Shown: positions 52,676-62,001 of the stretch, piece by piece | Layout: each line of letters begins with the position of its first letter | Position numbering within the stretch: position 1 is the stretch's first letter | NCBI RefSeq assembly: GCF_002005445.1 | Contig: NZ_CP014692.1 | Span: 620,001-684,000 of the forward strand | From: Acetobacter aceti | Lineage (GTDB): Bacteria > Pseudomonadota > Alphaproteobacteria > Acetobacterales > Acetobacteraceae | Length of the DNA: 64,000 nucleotides | Direction: 5' to 3' | Program-made: the position numbers and the translations under genes | Notes under the pieces: model-generated | What the model was told of the DNA's origin: nothing | The model's database searches: none | Seen by the model: the letters and a program-made list of their open reading frames with translations, nothing else

Positions 52676-53830
52676 ATGGACGTAGCAGCGCAATGGGCTG
52701 GCGGCATTCTGAATATCGATCTTCAGGCTGTCGCGAAGAATTATCGCACGCTGTGTCAGGTCATTCAGCGACCGGACCAGACATCGGGTCCACACCCGAT
52801 CTGCGCCGCCGCCGTGAAAGCGGACGCCTACGGACTTGATGCTTCTCTCGTCGCGCCTGTCCTTGAGGATGCCGGTTGTCGGCATTTTTTTGTCGCGCAT
52901 CTTGCCGAAGGCGTGGCGCTGAGACCCTCTGTCAAAAACCCTCAGTCTTCCATCCTGGTGCTCCATGGGCCACCTCCCGGCACGGCGCGCGACCTGCATG
53001 AGGCCGGACTGGTGCCGGTCATCAACAGCATGGAGCAGTTGGCGGAGTGGCGTGCGTTGGGGCGGGTATTGGAACGCCGTCTTCCCGCTGTGTTGCAGGT
53101 TGATTCCGGTATGGCCCGGTTTGGCATGAATGCCGGAGAGGTCGCGAAGATCGCGGCGGACCCGGCGCTTCTTGATGGCATCAGGACGATGCTGGTGATG
53201 AGCCACCTTGCCTGCGCCGACACGCCCGAAGTTTCGAGTAACCAGGCGCAACTGGAAGCATTCCGGCATCTCAGCGCCTCCCTGCCGGATGCGCCGCGTA
53301 GTCTGGCGGCTTCCTCGGGCATCTTTCTTGGTCCGGACTGGCACTTTGATCTCGTCCGGCCCGGGGCCGCCCTGTATGGCGTCAATCCGACACCGGGGAA
53401 ACCCAGTCCCGTCAGTCCTGTCATCCGCCTGCAGGCGAGGGTCATCCAGACCCGCGCGGTCCCGAGAGGGCAGGCGGTGGGATATGGCGGTGGTTTCGTT
53501 GCGCGTCGCCCCAGCCGGATCGCCTTGCTCGGCATCGGATATGGCGACGGATTTCTGCGCAGTATTTCCAATCAGGGTACGGCCATACTGCCATCTCAGC
53601 CCGATGTCCCGCTGCCGGTCATCGGACGCGTTTCAATGGACTCGCTTGCCGTCGACATCACGGATCTTGAGGACGGTCGGGTCAGGGCAGGGGAACTGAT
53701 CGACCTGATCGGGCCGTATAACACGCTGGACGCTGCGGCGACTGCGGCAGGAACGATCGGTTACGAATTTTTGACCGACCTCGGCAGACGTTATCATCGC
53801 ACCTATACGAGAAACGATCCATTGGTGTGA
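52676..53830 (+). CDS. alr: Alanine racemase
   Basis: A 384-residue PLP enzyme that interconverts L- and D-alanine for peptidoglycan. Lys48 in AAVKADAYGLDA binds PLP; Tyr289 in GIGYGDGFLRS is the second catalytic base. VDSGMARFGMNAGEV and RPGAALYGVNPTPG are typical. Length and domain order (TIM barrel then beta domain, RVSMDSLAVDITDLEDG) are normal. GTG at 52670 is the alternative start. It is monocistronic, with about 150 bases on the left and 240 on the right. Confidence 0.95.
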   Translation: MDVAAQWAGGILNIDLQAVAKNYRTLCQVIQRPDQTSGPHPICAAAVKADAYGLDASLVAPVLEDAGCRHFFVAHLAEGVALRPSVKNPQSSILVLHGPPPGTARDLHEAGLVPVINSMEQLAEWRALGRVLERRLPAVLQVDSGMARFGMNAGEVAKIAADPALLDGIRTMLVMSHLACADTPEVSSNQAQLEAFRHLSASLPDAPRSLAASSGIFLGPDWHFDLVRPGAALYGVNPTPGKPSPVSPVIRLQARVIQTRAVPRGQAVGYGGGFVARRPSRIALLGIGYGDGFLRSISNQGTAILPSQPDVPLPVIGRVSMDSLAVDITDLEDGRVRAGELIDLIGPYNTLDAAATAAGTIGYEFLTDLGRRYHRTYTRNDPLV

Positions 53831-54073
53831 AAATGATCCGGTTACTGGAAAACTGACGGTTTTCTGAGAGTAAATAGGGTCTGTTTTTGTGGCGTATATG
53901 GATTTACAAGATTTTCAATCCTGTAAATATGTGCCGAAAAAGCCTCAGTTTTCTGCGGACTCTGTGGTCAGGATAATATTTTACTTGTTGAGAAGAGGGT
54001 AACCGGCCACTCTTATTTCAGTGGTGGTTTCTTTGCTGCATTCAGGCCCCTCAAAAAAGAAGAAGACTGTTCC

Positions 54074-55972
54074 ATGTTGTCCACGCCTCGTTTGACCCCC
54101 GAATCTTACAAGCGTTTGGTTGAAAGCGCCCGCAACGATCCGGAAGCTTTCTGGCTTAGAGAAAGCCGTCGCCTGGAGTGGTCCGCTCTGCCGATAGTTG
54201 CTGTCGATACGGGCGAGGGATGGTTTGCTGACGGCAGGCTCAATGCCAGCGTGAACTGTCTCGATCGTCATCTGACCGCACGCGGTGATCAGACGGCGAT
54301 CATCTGGCAGGGTGAGGAGGACAGCAATGTCCTGCGCCTGACCTATCGGGAACTCCATGCCCGCGTCTGTGCTCTGGCCAATATTCTGCGGGAGAGTGGC
54401 GTAAAGCGCGGGGATCGCGTGGCGATCCATCTGCCTGCCGTGGTGGAGGGCATCATCGCCATGCAGGCCTGCGCCCGGATCGGCGCGATGCATATCGTCC
54501 TGTTCGGCGGCTTTTCGGCTGAAGCCATTGCCGACCGTCTGGCTGACAGTGGGGCCGTTGTCGTGATTACAGCCAATGTCGGGCGGCGTGGTGCGAAACG
54601 GATTCCGTTCAAGACCACGATGGACGCGGCCATCGCCTTGCGTGGCGAGACTTCAACGGTCCGGCGTGTGCTGGTGGTCGAGGTGACGGATGACGCGGTG
54701 CCATTGACAGAAGGGCGTGATGCGCTGCTGACGCCTCTGCTGGAAACGGCTTCAACGACCTGTGAGCCGGAAGCGATGAACGCGACCGACCCGCTGTTTC
54801 TGCTTTACACGTCCGGCAGCACCGGCAAGCCCAAAGGCATTGTTCACGGCACGGGTGGCTATCTCACATGGGCGTCCTATACCCATGAACTCATTTTCAA
54901 TCACCAGCAGGGCGACGTGTTCTGGTGCACAGCCGATATTGGCTGGATCACGGGACATACCTATGTGTCCTATGGGCCGCTCGCCAACGGGGCGACCCTG
55001 CTGGTGTTCGAGGGTATGCCGTCCCACCCCACGCCGGGTCGCTGGTGGGATGTCATCCAGAAACACGGTGTTACGACGTTCTACACCTCGCCAACTGCCA
55101 TCCGGGCATTGATGAGCGAAGGGAACGACATCCCTGCCGCTTATGATCTGTCGAGCCTTCGGGTGCTGGGGTCTGTCGGCGAGCCCATCAATCACGAGGC
55201 CTGGACATGGTTCCATGATGTGATCGGCGCAGGTCGGTGCGAACTGGTTGACACCTGGTGGCAGACGGAAACCGGTGGCGCGATGATTTCGCTGGTGCCG
55301 TACGCCGTCGAGCCCCGTCCTGCTTCAGCCACACTCCCGCTGCCCGGGGTCAACCCTGTGCTGCTGGATGAAAAGGGAACGCCGCTGGAGGGGGCTGTTG
55401 AAGGCATCCTGTGCATTGATGGTTCATGGCCGGGGCGCGCCCTGACCATCTGGAATGATGATACCCTGTTCCAGACGACCTATCTCAGACCCTATCCCGG
55501 CCATTATTTTACGGGTGATGGCGCCCGCCGTGACGCGGATGGGTATTACTGGATTACGGGCCGCGTGGATGACGTGATCAACGTGTCCGGCCATCGTATC
55601 GGTTCGGCGGAAATCGAAGACGCCATTTCGGAAATTCACGATATTTCCGAAAGCTCGGCAGTGGGTGTTCCTCACGACATCAAGGGGCAGGGCCTTGTGG
55701 TCTATATCGTGCCTCATGAAGGACTGAGCGAAGAACAGACGTCAGGGCTGAAGGATCAGGTCGTCAGGACGATTGCCAGCAAGGTGGGGCGTTATGCCGT
55801 GCCGGAGGCAGTCTATGTCGTGCCGGATCTGCCAAAGACACGCTCCGGCAAGAATGTCCGGAGGCTCATGCGCAAGATTGCCTATGGCGAGACGCAAGGG
55901 TTTGGCGATCTCTCGACACTGGCCAATCCGGGGATCGTGGACGATCTGATCAGGATTGTTGGGAAGGCGTGA
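54074..55972 (+). CDS. acs: Acetyl-CoA synthetase
   Basis: A 632-residue acyl-CoA synthetase (ANL family) that activates acetate to acetyl-CoA with ATP. The phosphate loop is LLYTSGSTGKPKGIVH (Tyr245 onward), the DTWWQTETGG motif follows, then YFTGDGARRDADGYYWITGR and VDDVINVSGHRIGSAEIEDA, and the acetylatable Lys593 in PKTRSGKNVRRLMRK. The length is slightly under the usual ~650. Asn replaces the more common Ile/Met after the catalytic GK. In an acetic acid bacterium it would serve acetate re-use. The convergent GntR gene downstream may regulate it. Confidence 0.92.
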   Translation: MLSTPRLTPESYKRLVESARNDPEAFWLRESRRLEWSALPIVAVDTGEGWFADGRLNASVNCLDRHLTARGDQTAIIWQGEEDSNVLRLTYRELHARVCALANILRESGVKRGDRVAIHLPAVVEGIIAMQACARIGAMHIVLFGGFSAEAIADRLADSGAVVVITANVGRRGAKRIPFKTTMDAAIALRGETSTVRRVLVVEVTDDAVPLTEGRDALLTPLLETASTTCEPEAMNATDPLFLLYTSGSTGKPKGIVHGTGGYLTWASYTHELIFNHQQGDVFWCTADIGWITGHTYVSYGPLANGATLLVFEGMPSHPTPGRWWDVIQKHGVTTFYTSPTAIRALMSEGNDIPAAYDLSSLRVLGSVGEPINHEAWTWFHDVIGAGRCELVDTWWQTETGGAMISLVPYAVEPRPASATLPLPGVNPVLLDEKGTPLEGAVEGILCIDGSWPGRALTIWNDDTLFQTTYLRPYPGHYFTGDGARRDADGYYWITGRVDDVINVSGHRIGSAEIEDAISEIHDISESSAVGVPHDIKGQGLVVYIVPHEGLSEEQTSGLKDQVVRTIASKVGRYAVPEAVYVVPDLPKTRSGKNVRRLMRKIAYGETQGFGDLSTLANPGIVDDLIRIVGKA

Positions 55973-56087
55973 TTTTATGCCGGGCGGAGCGTCACTCTGC
56001 CCTTTTCTCCCAAGCCTTCGAAACAAACGGGATCAAAAGGATCGCATCCCTTTGTGAGATCTGGGGCAAAGCCCCGTAAAACCGTAG
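55973..56087 (-). terminator. Convergent gap with terminator-like stems
   Basis: Between acs and the GntR gene a ggggc/gccccg stem (about 56066-56078) is the likely end of the GntR message on the minus strand. A second weak dyad, gatcaaaaggatc, lies at 56030-56042. Confidence 0.45.
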
Positions 56088-56780
56088 TTATTTGACTGTG
56101 GCTTCCTCGGCGACCTGCCTGCGGAAAACATCCACTGAAATGGTGGCGGCTTCCAGAATGTGTTCCCGGGTCAACCGGGCGCACAGTTCCGCGTCACGGG
56201 CGCGGCAGGCGTCGAGAATGGCCTTGTGCTCACGGTCCGTGATGGCCTTGCGGCCTTCGATCACCAGATGACCGCGAATATAGCGATCAAGCTTGATGTG
56301 AAGGTCTTCGATCATCTCCAGCAGGCGCGGGCGTCTCGCGGCGGCGTAAATGGCGTTATGGAACGCCCTGTTCAGGCTGCCGGAATGGGCCACACCATCC
56401 TGCACAAACGCTTCATAGGCATCTTCGACATGGGCGAGGTCCACGCGCGTCATGTTGCGTACACCCTCCAGCGCGGCCTGTTCTTCCAGCAGGGCGCGGA
56501 TGCGGGAATATTCGATGATGTCTTCCTCATCGAGACCAATGACCACCGCTCCGCGATTGGGGAGGCAGGTGACGAATCCTTCAGCTTCCAGTCGCTTGAG
56601 CGCTTCGCGGACGGGAATGATGCTGACGCCAAAGCCATTGGCGAGTTCCGATTGCGGAAGCGCCTGACCTGTCTGGATGATATCCGCAAGAATGGCGTTT
56701 CGCAGGGCGATGCAGATCGTTTCAGCTGCGGTGCCATGCGCGATGGTTTCTACACTGGCAAAAAGTCGGGTCGGCAGCAT
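56088..56780 (-). CDS. GntR-family regulator (FadR subgroup, FCD domain)
   Basis: A 230-residue regulator: a winged helix (SELANGFGVSIIPVREALKR, LEAEGFVTCLPNRGAVVIG) and an all-helical FCD ligand domain (YSRIRALLEEQAALEGVRNM, FHNAIYAAARRPRLLEMIED, REHKAILDACRARDAELC) with the metal-binding His/Asp residues. It is divergent from putA with a 250-base AT-rich gap, so control of proline breakdown is likely. The PutA here lacks a DNA-binding domain, which makes a separate regulator expected. Confidence 0.9.
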   Translation of the reverse strand: MLPTRLFASVETIAHGTAAETICIALRNAILADIIQTGQALPQSELANGFGVSIIPVREALKRLEAEGFVTCLPNRGAVVIGLDEEDIIEYSRIRALLEEQAALEGVRNMTRVDLAHVEDAYEAFVQDGVAHSGSLNRAFHNAIYAAARRPRLLEMIEDLHIKLDRYIRGHLVIEGRKAITDREHKAILDACRARDAELCARLTREHILEAATISVDVFRRQVAEEATVK

Positions 56781-57031
56781 TTCGACGGGATTCCGGTCAT
56801 GGGGAATTGTGTGAGGAGAAAGCTATCATACCACAATCGTAATGTTTGGTCAGGTCTCAATCCGGGAGGTCGGAGGAGACCATCCAGGTGCGGAGCATAA
56901 TGATAATATAATATATTGCAGTTATTATATTTCTATGACATGGGAGAAATTATCATTGTGATACCGCAACCAGATGAGTCAGCATCACACGCAGGCTGAC
57001 ATTCTGGCCGGCCTTTTGGAATGTCGGTCCC
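56781..57031. promoter_or_regulatory. Divergent gntR-putA promoter region
   Basis: A 250-base gap, AT-rich around 56895-56940 with repeated ataat/attat dyads (aatgataatataatatattg). No ORF is seen. It is the expected site for the GntR operator and both promoters. Confidence 0.4.
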
Positions 57032-60000
57032 ATGCCAATAACGCGCTCTTCTGATTCAGCACCTGTTTCAGATTTTCCGTCTCTGCCGCCGCTGAGAAAG
57101 GCCATTATCAATGCCTTTCGCCAGCCTGAAGCGATATGTGTCGAGGCTCTGACACCCGCTGCGACTCTGACGGATGAACAGAACGCCGCCGCGACCGGCA
57201 TCGCGTCCCGTCTCACGGAGACCCTGCGCGCCCGCCGGAATCCGGGACTGGTCGAAACACTGGTGCAGGAATTCTCCCTGTCCACGGTGGAAGGTGTGGC
57301 GCTGATGTGTCTCGCCGAGGCTTTGCTGCGTATTCCTGATACGGCGACACGCGATGCGTTGATTCAGGACAAGATCGGGGAGAGCGACTGGCTCTCCCAT
57401 GTGGCGCGCGGCAAGCCGATGTTCGCCAATGCAGCGGCGTGGGGGCTGGCGCTGACTGGCCGGCTCATGGGCGAGCATGACGAGAAACGCCTGTCCGGCG
57501 CACTCATGGGTTTTGTCGAGCGCAGTTCGATGCCGGTGGTCCGCAAGGCCGTTGATGCCGCCATGCGTCTGATGGGCGAGCAGTTCGTGCTGGGACAGAC
57601 CATCGAGCAGGCTCGCAGGAACAGCCAGAAGCTGGAAGATCTGGGGTTCAGCTATTCCTACGACATGCTGGGTGAGGCTGCCTACACCGCCGCTGATGCC
57701 GAGCGTTACCGGCAGGATTACATCAAGGCGATCGACGTGATCGGGGGCAGCGCCAGTGGTGCGAATGTTTACGAACGCCCCGGTATCTCCATCAAGCTGT
57801 CGGCGCTGCATCCCCGTTATTCCCGTGCCCAGCGCGACCGGGTGATGAACGAACTTCTGCCAATCGTGCAGGATCTTGTTCTGCGCGCCCGGCGTTATGA
57901 CATCGGGATCAATATCGACGCCGAGGAAACCGAACGCCTCGATCTGTCACTCGATATTCTGGAAGCGCTCTGCGCCACGCCGGGGCTGGAAGGCTGGAAC
58001 GGGATAGGGTTTGTGGTGCAGGCTTACGGAAAACGTGCGCCTTACGCTCTCGACTTCATCATTGACCTTGCACGCCGGACGAATCACCGCATCATGGTGC
58101 GTCTGGTAAAGGGCGCTTACTGGGACAGCGAGATCAAGAAAGCGCAGGTTGAAGGGCTGAGCGACTTTCCGGTCTATACCCGCAAGTGCCACACCGACAT
58201 CAGCTACATTGCCTGCGCCCGCAAGCTGCTTGACGCCCGCGATGCTATCTTCCCCCAGTTCGCCTCGCACAATGCCCGCACAATGGCGACCATCTACACA
58301 CTGGCCGGTCCGGACTTTCATGTCGGTTCCTACGAGTTTCAGTGTCTGCACGGTATGGGTGAGCCGCTTTACCGTCAGGTGGTCGGCGCAGACAAATTGA
58401 ATCGTCCGGCCCGTATTTATGCACCAGTAGGCACACACAAGACCCTGCTGGCCTATCTTGTGCGGCGCCTGCTGGAAAATGGCGCAAATTCATCCTTTGT
58501 GAATCAGATCGGCGACAGCGCCATTCCGGTCACCCGACTGGTTGAAGATCCGATTGAAGTCGCTCGACGCTACACGCCGTACGGCGCACCTCATTCGGAA
58601 ATTCGCAAGCCGGCTGACCTGTTTGCACCAGAGCGGACAAACTCGGCGGGTGTCGATCTGGCCGACGAGCACGTTCTGTCCGAACTGGATGCGGGCATCC
58701 GCGCCGCGCCCCGCACGCTGGACGCTGGTCCGTTTGTCTCGGGCAGGACGATCACCACGGGCGCGAAGCAGAATGTGACCAATCCGGCTGATCGCCGTGA
58801 TGTTGTCGGATCGATCGTCTGGGCGACGCCGGAAGTGGTGACACAGGCTGTCGATGCCGCCGTGAAAGGTCAGACGGACTGGGCGAACAGGAGCTCTGCC
58901 GACCGTGCGGCCATTCTTGCAAAAGCTGCTGATATTCTCGAAGAGCGTCATCCCGCGCTCATGGCTCTTCTTGGTCGGGAAGCAGGGAAATCCCTGCCGA
59001 ACTCGGTGGCTGAAGTGCGCGAGGCTGTCGATTTCCTGCGCTATTATGGTGCGACTATCGAGCGTGATTTCAGCAACGATACGCACAGGCCGCTGGGTGT
59101 GGTGACCTGCATCAGCCCGTGGAACTTCCCTCTGGCGATCTTCCTGGGACAGGTCTCCGCGGCTCTTGCGGCGGGCAATGCGGTGCTCGCGAAACCGGCT
59201 GAAGAAACGCCCCTGATAGCAGCCGAGGCCGTGAAGATCATGCACGAAGCAGGCGTGCCTGTGGATGTGCTGCATCTCCTGCCGGGTGAAGGAGATGTCG
59301 GAGCGGCTGCTGTTGCTGACGAGCGTGTGATGGGCGTGATGTTCACCGGTTCGACCATGGTGGCGCAGCTTATCAACCGTCAGCTTGAAGGACGTCGGAC
59401 CGCCACAGGTCAGCCGGTTCCGTTTGTTGCTGAAACAGGCGGTCAGAATGCGATGATCGTCGACTCCTCCGCTCTGGCGGAACAGGTGGTGGTCGATGTG
59501 CTGGCGTCCGCTTTTGACAGTGCTGGTCAGCGTTGTTCGGCTTTGCGTGTCCTCTGTGTGCAGGAAGACTGCGCCGACCATGTCCTGACCATGCTGCGGG
59601 GCGCGATGGACGAACTGCGGATCGGGAATCCGGCGGAACTGTCCTGCGATGTCGGGCCGGTCATCACCGAGGAAGCCGCATCAGGAATCACGAAACACAT
59701 TGAGATGTTCCGTAAGCGTAAGGCTCCGGTCACCTCATTGAATCTGCCTGCCGAGTGTGCGAATGGCAGCTTTGTTCCGCCAACCCTGATCGAAGTCCAC
59801 AGTCTTCGTGAGATCGGTCCGGAAGTTTTCGGTCCTGTTCTGCATGTTGTGCGTTATCAGCGTGATCGGCTTGATGACCTGCTGAATGACATCAATGGCA
59901 CCGGGTATGGTCTGACCTTCGGACTGCATACGCGTCTGGATTCCACGGTGAAGCATGTGCTGTCGCGGATTGATGCAGGAAATCTCTATGTCAATCGCAA

Positions 60001-60682
60001 TACCATTGGTGCGGTGGTCGGCGTGCAGCCGTTCGGTGGACGTGGCCTGTCAGGAACGGGACCGAAAGCAGGCGGTCCGCTGATCCTGCGGCGCCTGCTG
60101 GCAGAAGTTCCTGCCATTGAAAAAGCAGGCGTCAGTCAGGTGACATCGGAAAAGACGATGTGGACGGACTGGCTGTGCGGCCGTGGCGATGTGCGGGCCC
60201 AGACGGTTTCCCGGGACTGCTCAGGCCGTTCGCTGTTCGGTGAAGAGCGCGTCCTGCCGGGGCCGGTCGGTGAACAGAACCTGTATCGTCTGACGGCGCG
60301 CGGCGCGGTGCTGTGTATTCCCGTGACCCAGGAAGGACTGTTTGACCAGATTTCACTCGCTCTTTCGGGAGGCAACGAGGTGCTGATCCTCGCGCCTGCC
60401 GACCTGACGGGATGGATCGAGACGCTGCCGTTCAGGCTGAAACCCTTTATCCGTCTTGTCGAAAGCGCAACAGCTGAACCGTGCGCGGTTCTGCTGGGCG
60501 AGGAGGATAATGCTGTCTTCCGTCAGGCACGCGAGGCACTGGCGGCGGGCAATGGGCCAATTGTCCCGGCTTATCTGACAGGGACATCTCTCCCGCATTC
60601 TGAAAGCGTGCTGGAGGAGCAGTCCCGCAGCATCAACACGACGGCGGCAGGCGGAAACGCCAGCCTGATGACGCTGGGGTAA
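57032..60682 (+). CDS. putA: Bifunctional proline dehydrogenase/P5C dehydrogenase
   Basis: A 1216-residue PutA that converts proline to glutamate at the inner membrane. It contains an alpha-helical arm (FRQPEAICVEALTPAATLTD), a proline dehydrogenase barrel (GISIKLSALHPRY, RLVKGAYWDSEIKKAQ, YAPVGTHKTLLAYLVRRLLE) and an aldehyde dehydrogenase with Glu801 (VAETGGQNAM) and Cys835 (AGQRCSALR), plus a C-terminal ALDH-like extension. No ribbon-helix-helix domain precedes the arm, so it does not bind put DNA itself. This fits control by the divergent GntR gene. The ATG at 57032 is the natural start. Confidence 0.96.
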   Translation: MPITRSSDSAPVSDFPSLPPLRKAIINAFRQPEAICVEALTPAATLTDEQNAAATGIASRLTETLRARRNPGLVETLVQEFSLSTVEGVALMCLAEALLRIPDTATRDALIQDKIGESDWLSHVARGKPMFANAAAWGLALTGRLMGEHDEKRLSGALMGFVERSSMPVVRKAVDAAMRLMGEQFVLGQTIEQARRNSQKLEDLGFSYSYDMLGEAAYTAADAERYRQDYIKAIDVIGGSASGANVYERPGISIKLSALHPRYSRAQRDRVMNELLPIVQDLVLRARRYDIGINIDAEETERLDLSLDILEALCATPGLEGWNGIGFVVQAYGKRAPYALDFIIDLARRTNHRIMVRLVKGAYWDSEIKKAQVEGLSDFPVYTRKCHTDISYIACARKLLDARDAIFPQFASHNARTMATIYTLAGPDFHVGSYEFQCLHGMGEPLYRQVVGADKLNRPARIYAPVGTHKTLLAYLVRRLLENGANSSFVNQIGDSAIPVTRLVEDPIEVARRYTPYGAPHSEIRKPADLFAPERTNSAGVDLADEHVLSELDAGIRAAPRTLDAGPFVSGRTITTGAKQNVTNPADRRDVVGSIVWATPEVVTQAVDAAVKGQTDWANRSSADRAAILAKAADILEERHPALMALLGREAGKSLPNSVAEVREAVDFLRYYGATIERDFSNDTHRPLGVVTCISPWNFPLAIFLGQVSAALAAGNAVLAKPAEETPLIAAEAVKIMHEAGVPVDVLHLLPGEGDVGAAAVADERVMGVMFTGSTMVAQLINRQLEGRRTATGQPVPFVAETGGQNAMIVDSSALAEQVVVDVLASAFDSAGQRCSALRVLCVQEDCADHVLTMLRGAMDELRIGNPAELSCDVGPVITEEAASGITKHIEMFRKRKAPVTSLNLPAECANGSFVPPTLIEVHSLREIGPEVFGPVLHVVRYQRDRLDDLLNDINGTGYGLTFGLHTRLDSTVKHVLSRIDAGNLYVNRNTIGAVVGVQPFGGRGLSGTGPKAGGPLILRRLLAEVPAIEKAGVSQVTSEKTMWTDWLCGRGDVRAQTVSRDCSGRSLFGEERVLPGPVGEQNLYRLTARGAVLCIPVTQEGLFDQISLALSGGNEVLILAPADLTGWIETLPFRLKPFIRLVESATAEPCAVLLGEEDNAVFRQAREALAAGNGPIVPAYLTGTSLPHSESVLEEQSRSINTTAAGGNASLMTLG

Positions 60683-60844
60683 AAAGCAGCTCGCAATAAC
60701 TCAATCGAAGGATAAAGAAGTTTTTGGTTGCTGCTTTTTTTTGAAGTCGCCGCCTCGAAGCTTTTTGAAAAAAGCTGCACCAAAAACTTTCACTGTTGAT
60801 GAAGGCGCTCGGAAGGCCCTTGATCTCGTTCCGAGACAAAAGCG

Positions 60845-60876
60845 AAAAACCGGAAACGCTGCGCTTCCGGTTTTTC
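60845..60876 (+). terminator. Rho-independent terminator after putA
   Basis: aaaaaccggaa and ttccggttttt pair around a 9-base loop, followed by tctctgg. It lies about 160 bases past putA, with an additional weak gcagc/gctgc-T8 stem at 60687-60739. The interval otherwise contains no gene. Confidence 0.75.
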
Positions 60877-60980
60877 TCTGGTCGTGAATGAACGGCAGGA
60901 TATGGTGCAGGACTGAAAGCGTCGGAAGGATCAGAGGCCGGTCGGGTCGCCTGAGACCGACTTACTGACAGGTGATCGCC

Positions 60981-61580
60981 ATGACCAAAGTTCTCGTTCT
61001 TTATTATTCCTCCTATGGCCATATCGAAACCATGGCGCATGCAGTGGCTGAAGGCGTGCGTGCTGCGGGAGCAGATGCCGTTGTAAAGCGGGTGCCTGAA
61101 CTGGTGCCTGAAGAGGTGGCGAAGAACAGCCATTTCAAGCTGGAGCAGGCCGCTCCCATCGCCACCACTGCGGAACTGGTAGACTATGACGCCATCATCG
61201 TCGGCGCACCGACACGTTTCGGTCGTCTTCCGTCCCAGATGGCGAATTTCTGGGACCAGACCGGCGGTCTGTGGGCAAAGGGCGCGCTGCTCGGGAAAGT
61301 TGGCGCAGCGTTTACGTCAACAGCCAGTCAGCACGGTGGTCAGGAAACCACACTCTACTCCATTCTGAGCAACCTGATTCACCATGGTATGGTGATCACA
61401 GGCCTCCCGTACAGCTTTCAGGGGCAGTTGACGGTGGATGAGGTGGCGGGCGGTTCGCCCTACGGCGCGACCACGATTGCTTCAGGGGATGGTTCACGTC
61501 AGCCGAGCGTCATCGAACTGGATGGTGCAAAGTATCTGGGTGGACATGTTGCCGGTATCGCATCCAAACTGCGCGGATAA
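60981..61580 (+). CDS. wrbA: NAD(P)H:quinone oxidoreductase WrbA
   Basis: A 199-residue flavodoxin-like FMN protein. The FMN loop is [52 protein letters not shown] and HGGQETTL are the WrbA signatures. It reduces quinones by two electrons, protecting against redox cycling. The start ATG 60981 is family-typical; GTG 60972 adds three residues. The length is normal and the gene looks intact, although the 3' flank has been rearranged. Confidence 0.95.
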   Translation: MTKVLVLYYSSYGHIETMAHAVAEGVRAAGADAVVKRVPELVPEEVAKNSHFKLEQAAPIATTAELVDYDAIIVGAPTRFGRLPSQMANFWDQTGGLWAKGALLGKVGAAFTSTASQHGGQETTLYSILSNLIHHGMVITGLPYSFQGQLTVDEVAGGSPYGATTIASGDGSRQPSVIELDGAKYLGGHVAGIASKLRG

Positions 61581-61927
61581 CGGTTGAAGATCGAGCCGGG
61601 TATGACCGATGTCTTGAGGGCATGCATATAAGCACTGTTGCGCGACCCTTCCTTCCAGCCCCGACGCTTGAGGTAAACGTCGCCGAAGTTCCGGCCATCA
61701 TCCCAGTCCTGCCCGAGAAAATCCTCGAAAGCACAGATCCGCAACGTCATGGCGACGTCAGGACCGATCATCTCCGCCAGATCTTCGAAGGTGATGTCAC
61801 CGCCTTCCAGCACGGGGCCGATGTGATCGCCAAGCACGTCGCCGAAACGGTCCTGCCAGTCTTCCTGATTGAGATATCGGCTCAGTTCGGTTAGAGCATC
61901 TTCACGTATTTGAATGCGTGCATTCAA
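61581..61927 (-). pseudogene. Broken conserved gene next to wrbA
   Basis: The minus strand encodes REDALTELSRYLNQEDWQDR, FGDVLGDHIGPVLEGGDITF, EDLAEMIGPDVAMTLRICAF and RNSAYMHALKTSVIPG, a protein-like sequence I associate with acetic acid bacteria, of unknown function. Its 3' end is lost: after about residue 112 the frame runs antisense into wrbA. The 5' end is also damaged: the frame opens at a TTG inside a 50-bp palindrome and no ATG precedes it. Rearrangement on both sides therefore left only the middle. Confidence 0.6.
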
Positions 61928-61943
61928 ATACGTGAAGATGCTC
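61894..61943. repeat. Perfect 50-bp palindrome (24-bp arms)
   Basis: gagcatcttcacgtatttga through aatgc, two central bases, and its exact reverse complement. It replaces the 5' end of the broken gene. Such perfect arms are beyond a normal operator and could form a cruciform; it may be the product of an inverted duplication or a mobile palindromic unit. Confidence 0.9.
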
Positions 61944-61957
61944 GTAAAAACAATAAC

Positions 61958-62001
61958 CTAGAGCATATCCACCGAACTGGTTTTCGATGGATATGCTCTA
62001 G
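61958..62001. repeat. 18-bp inverted repeat abutting the IS element
   Basis: ctagagcatatccaccga (61958-61975) and tcgatggatatgctctag (61984-62001) are inverted with one mismatch around an 8-base loop. Its outer CTAG coincides with the left target duplication of the IS element at 62002, so the element inserted at the edge of this palindrome. Confidence 0.85.

Noticed and set aside
58490..59581. Long minus-strand ORF (363 codons) inside putA
   Set aside because: It is antisense to a fully conserved putA and its translation is rich in Arg/His/Ser without any domain; it is a shadow of high-GC codon use.
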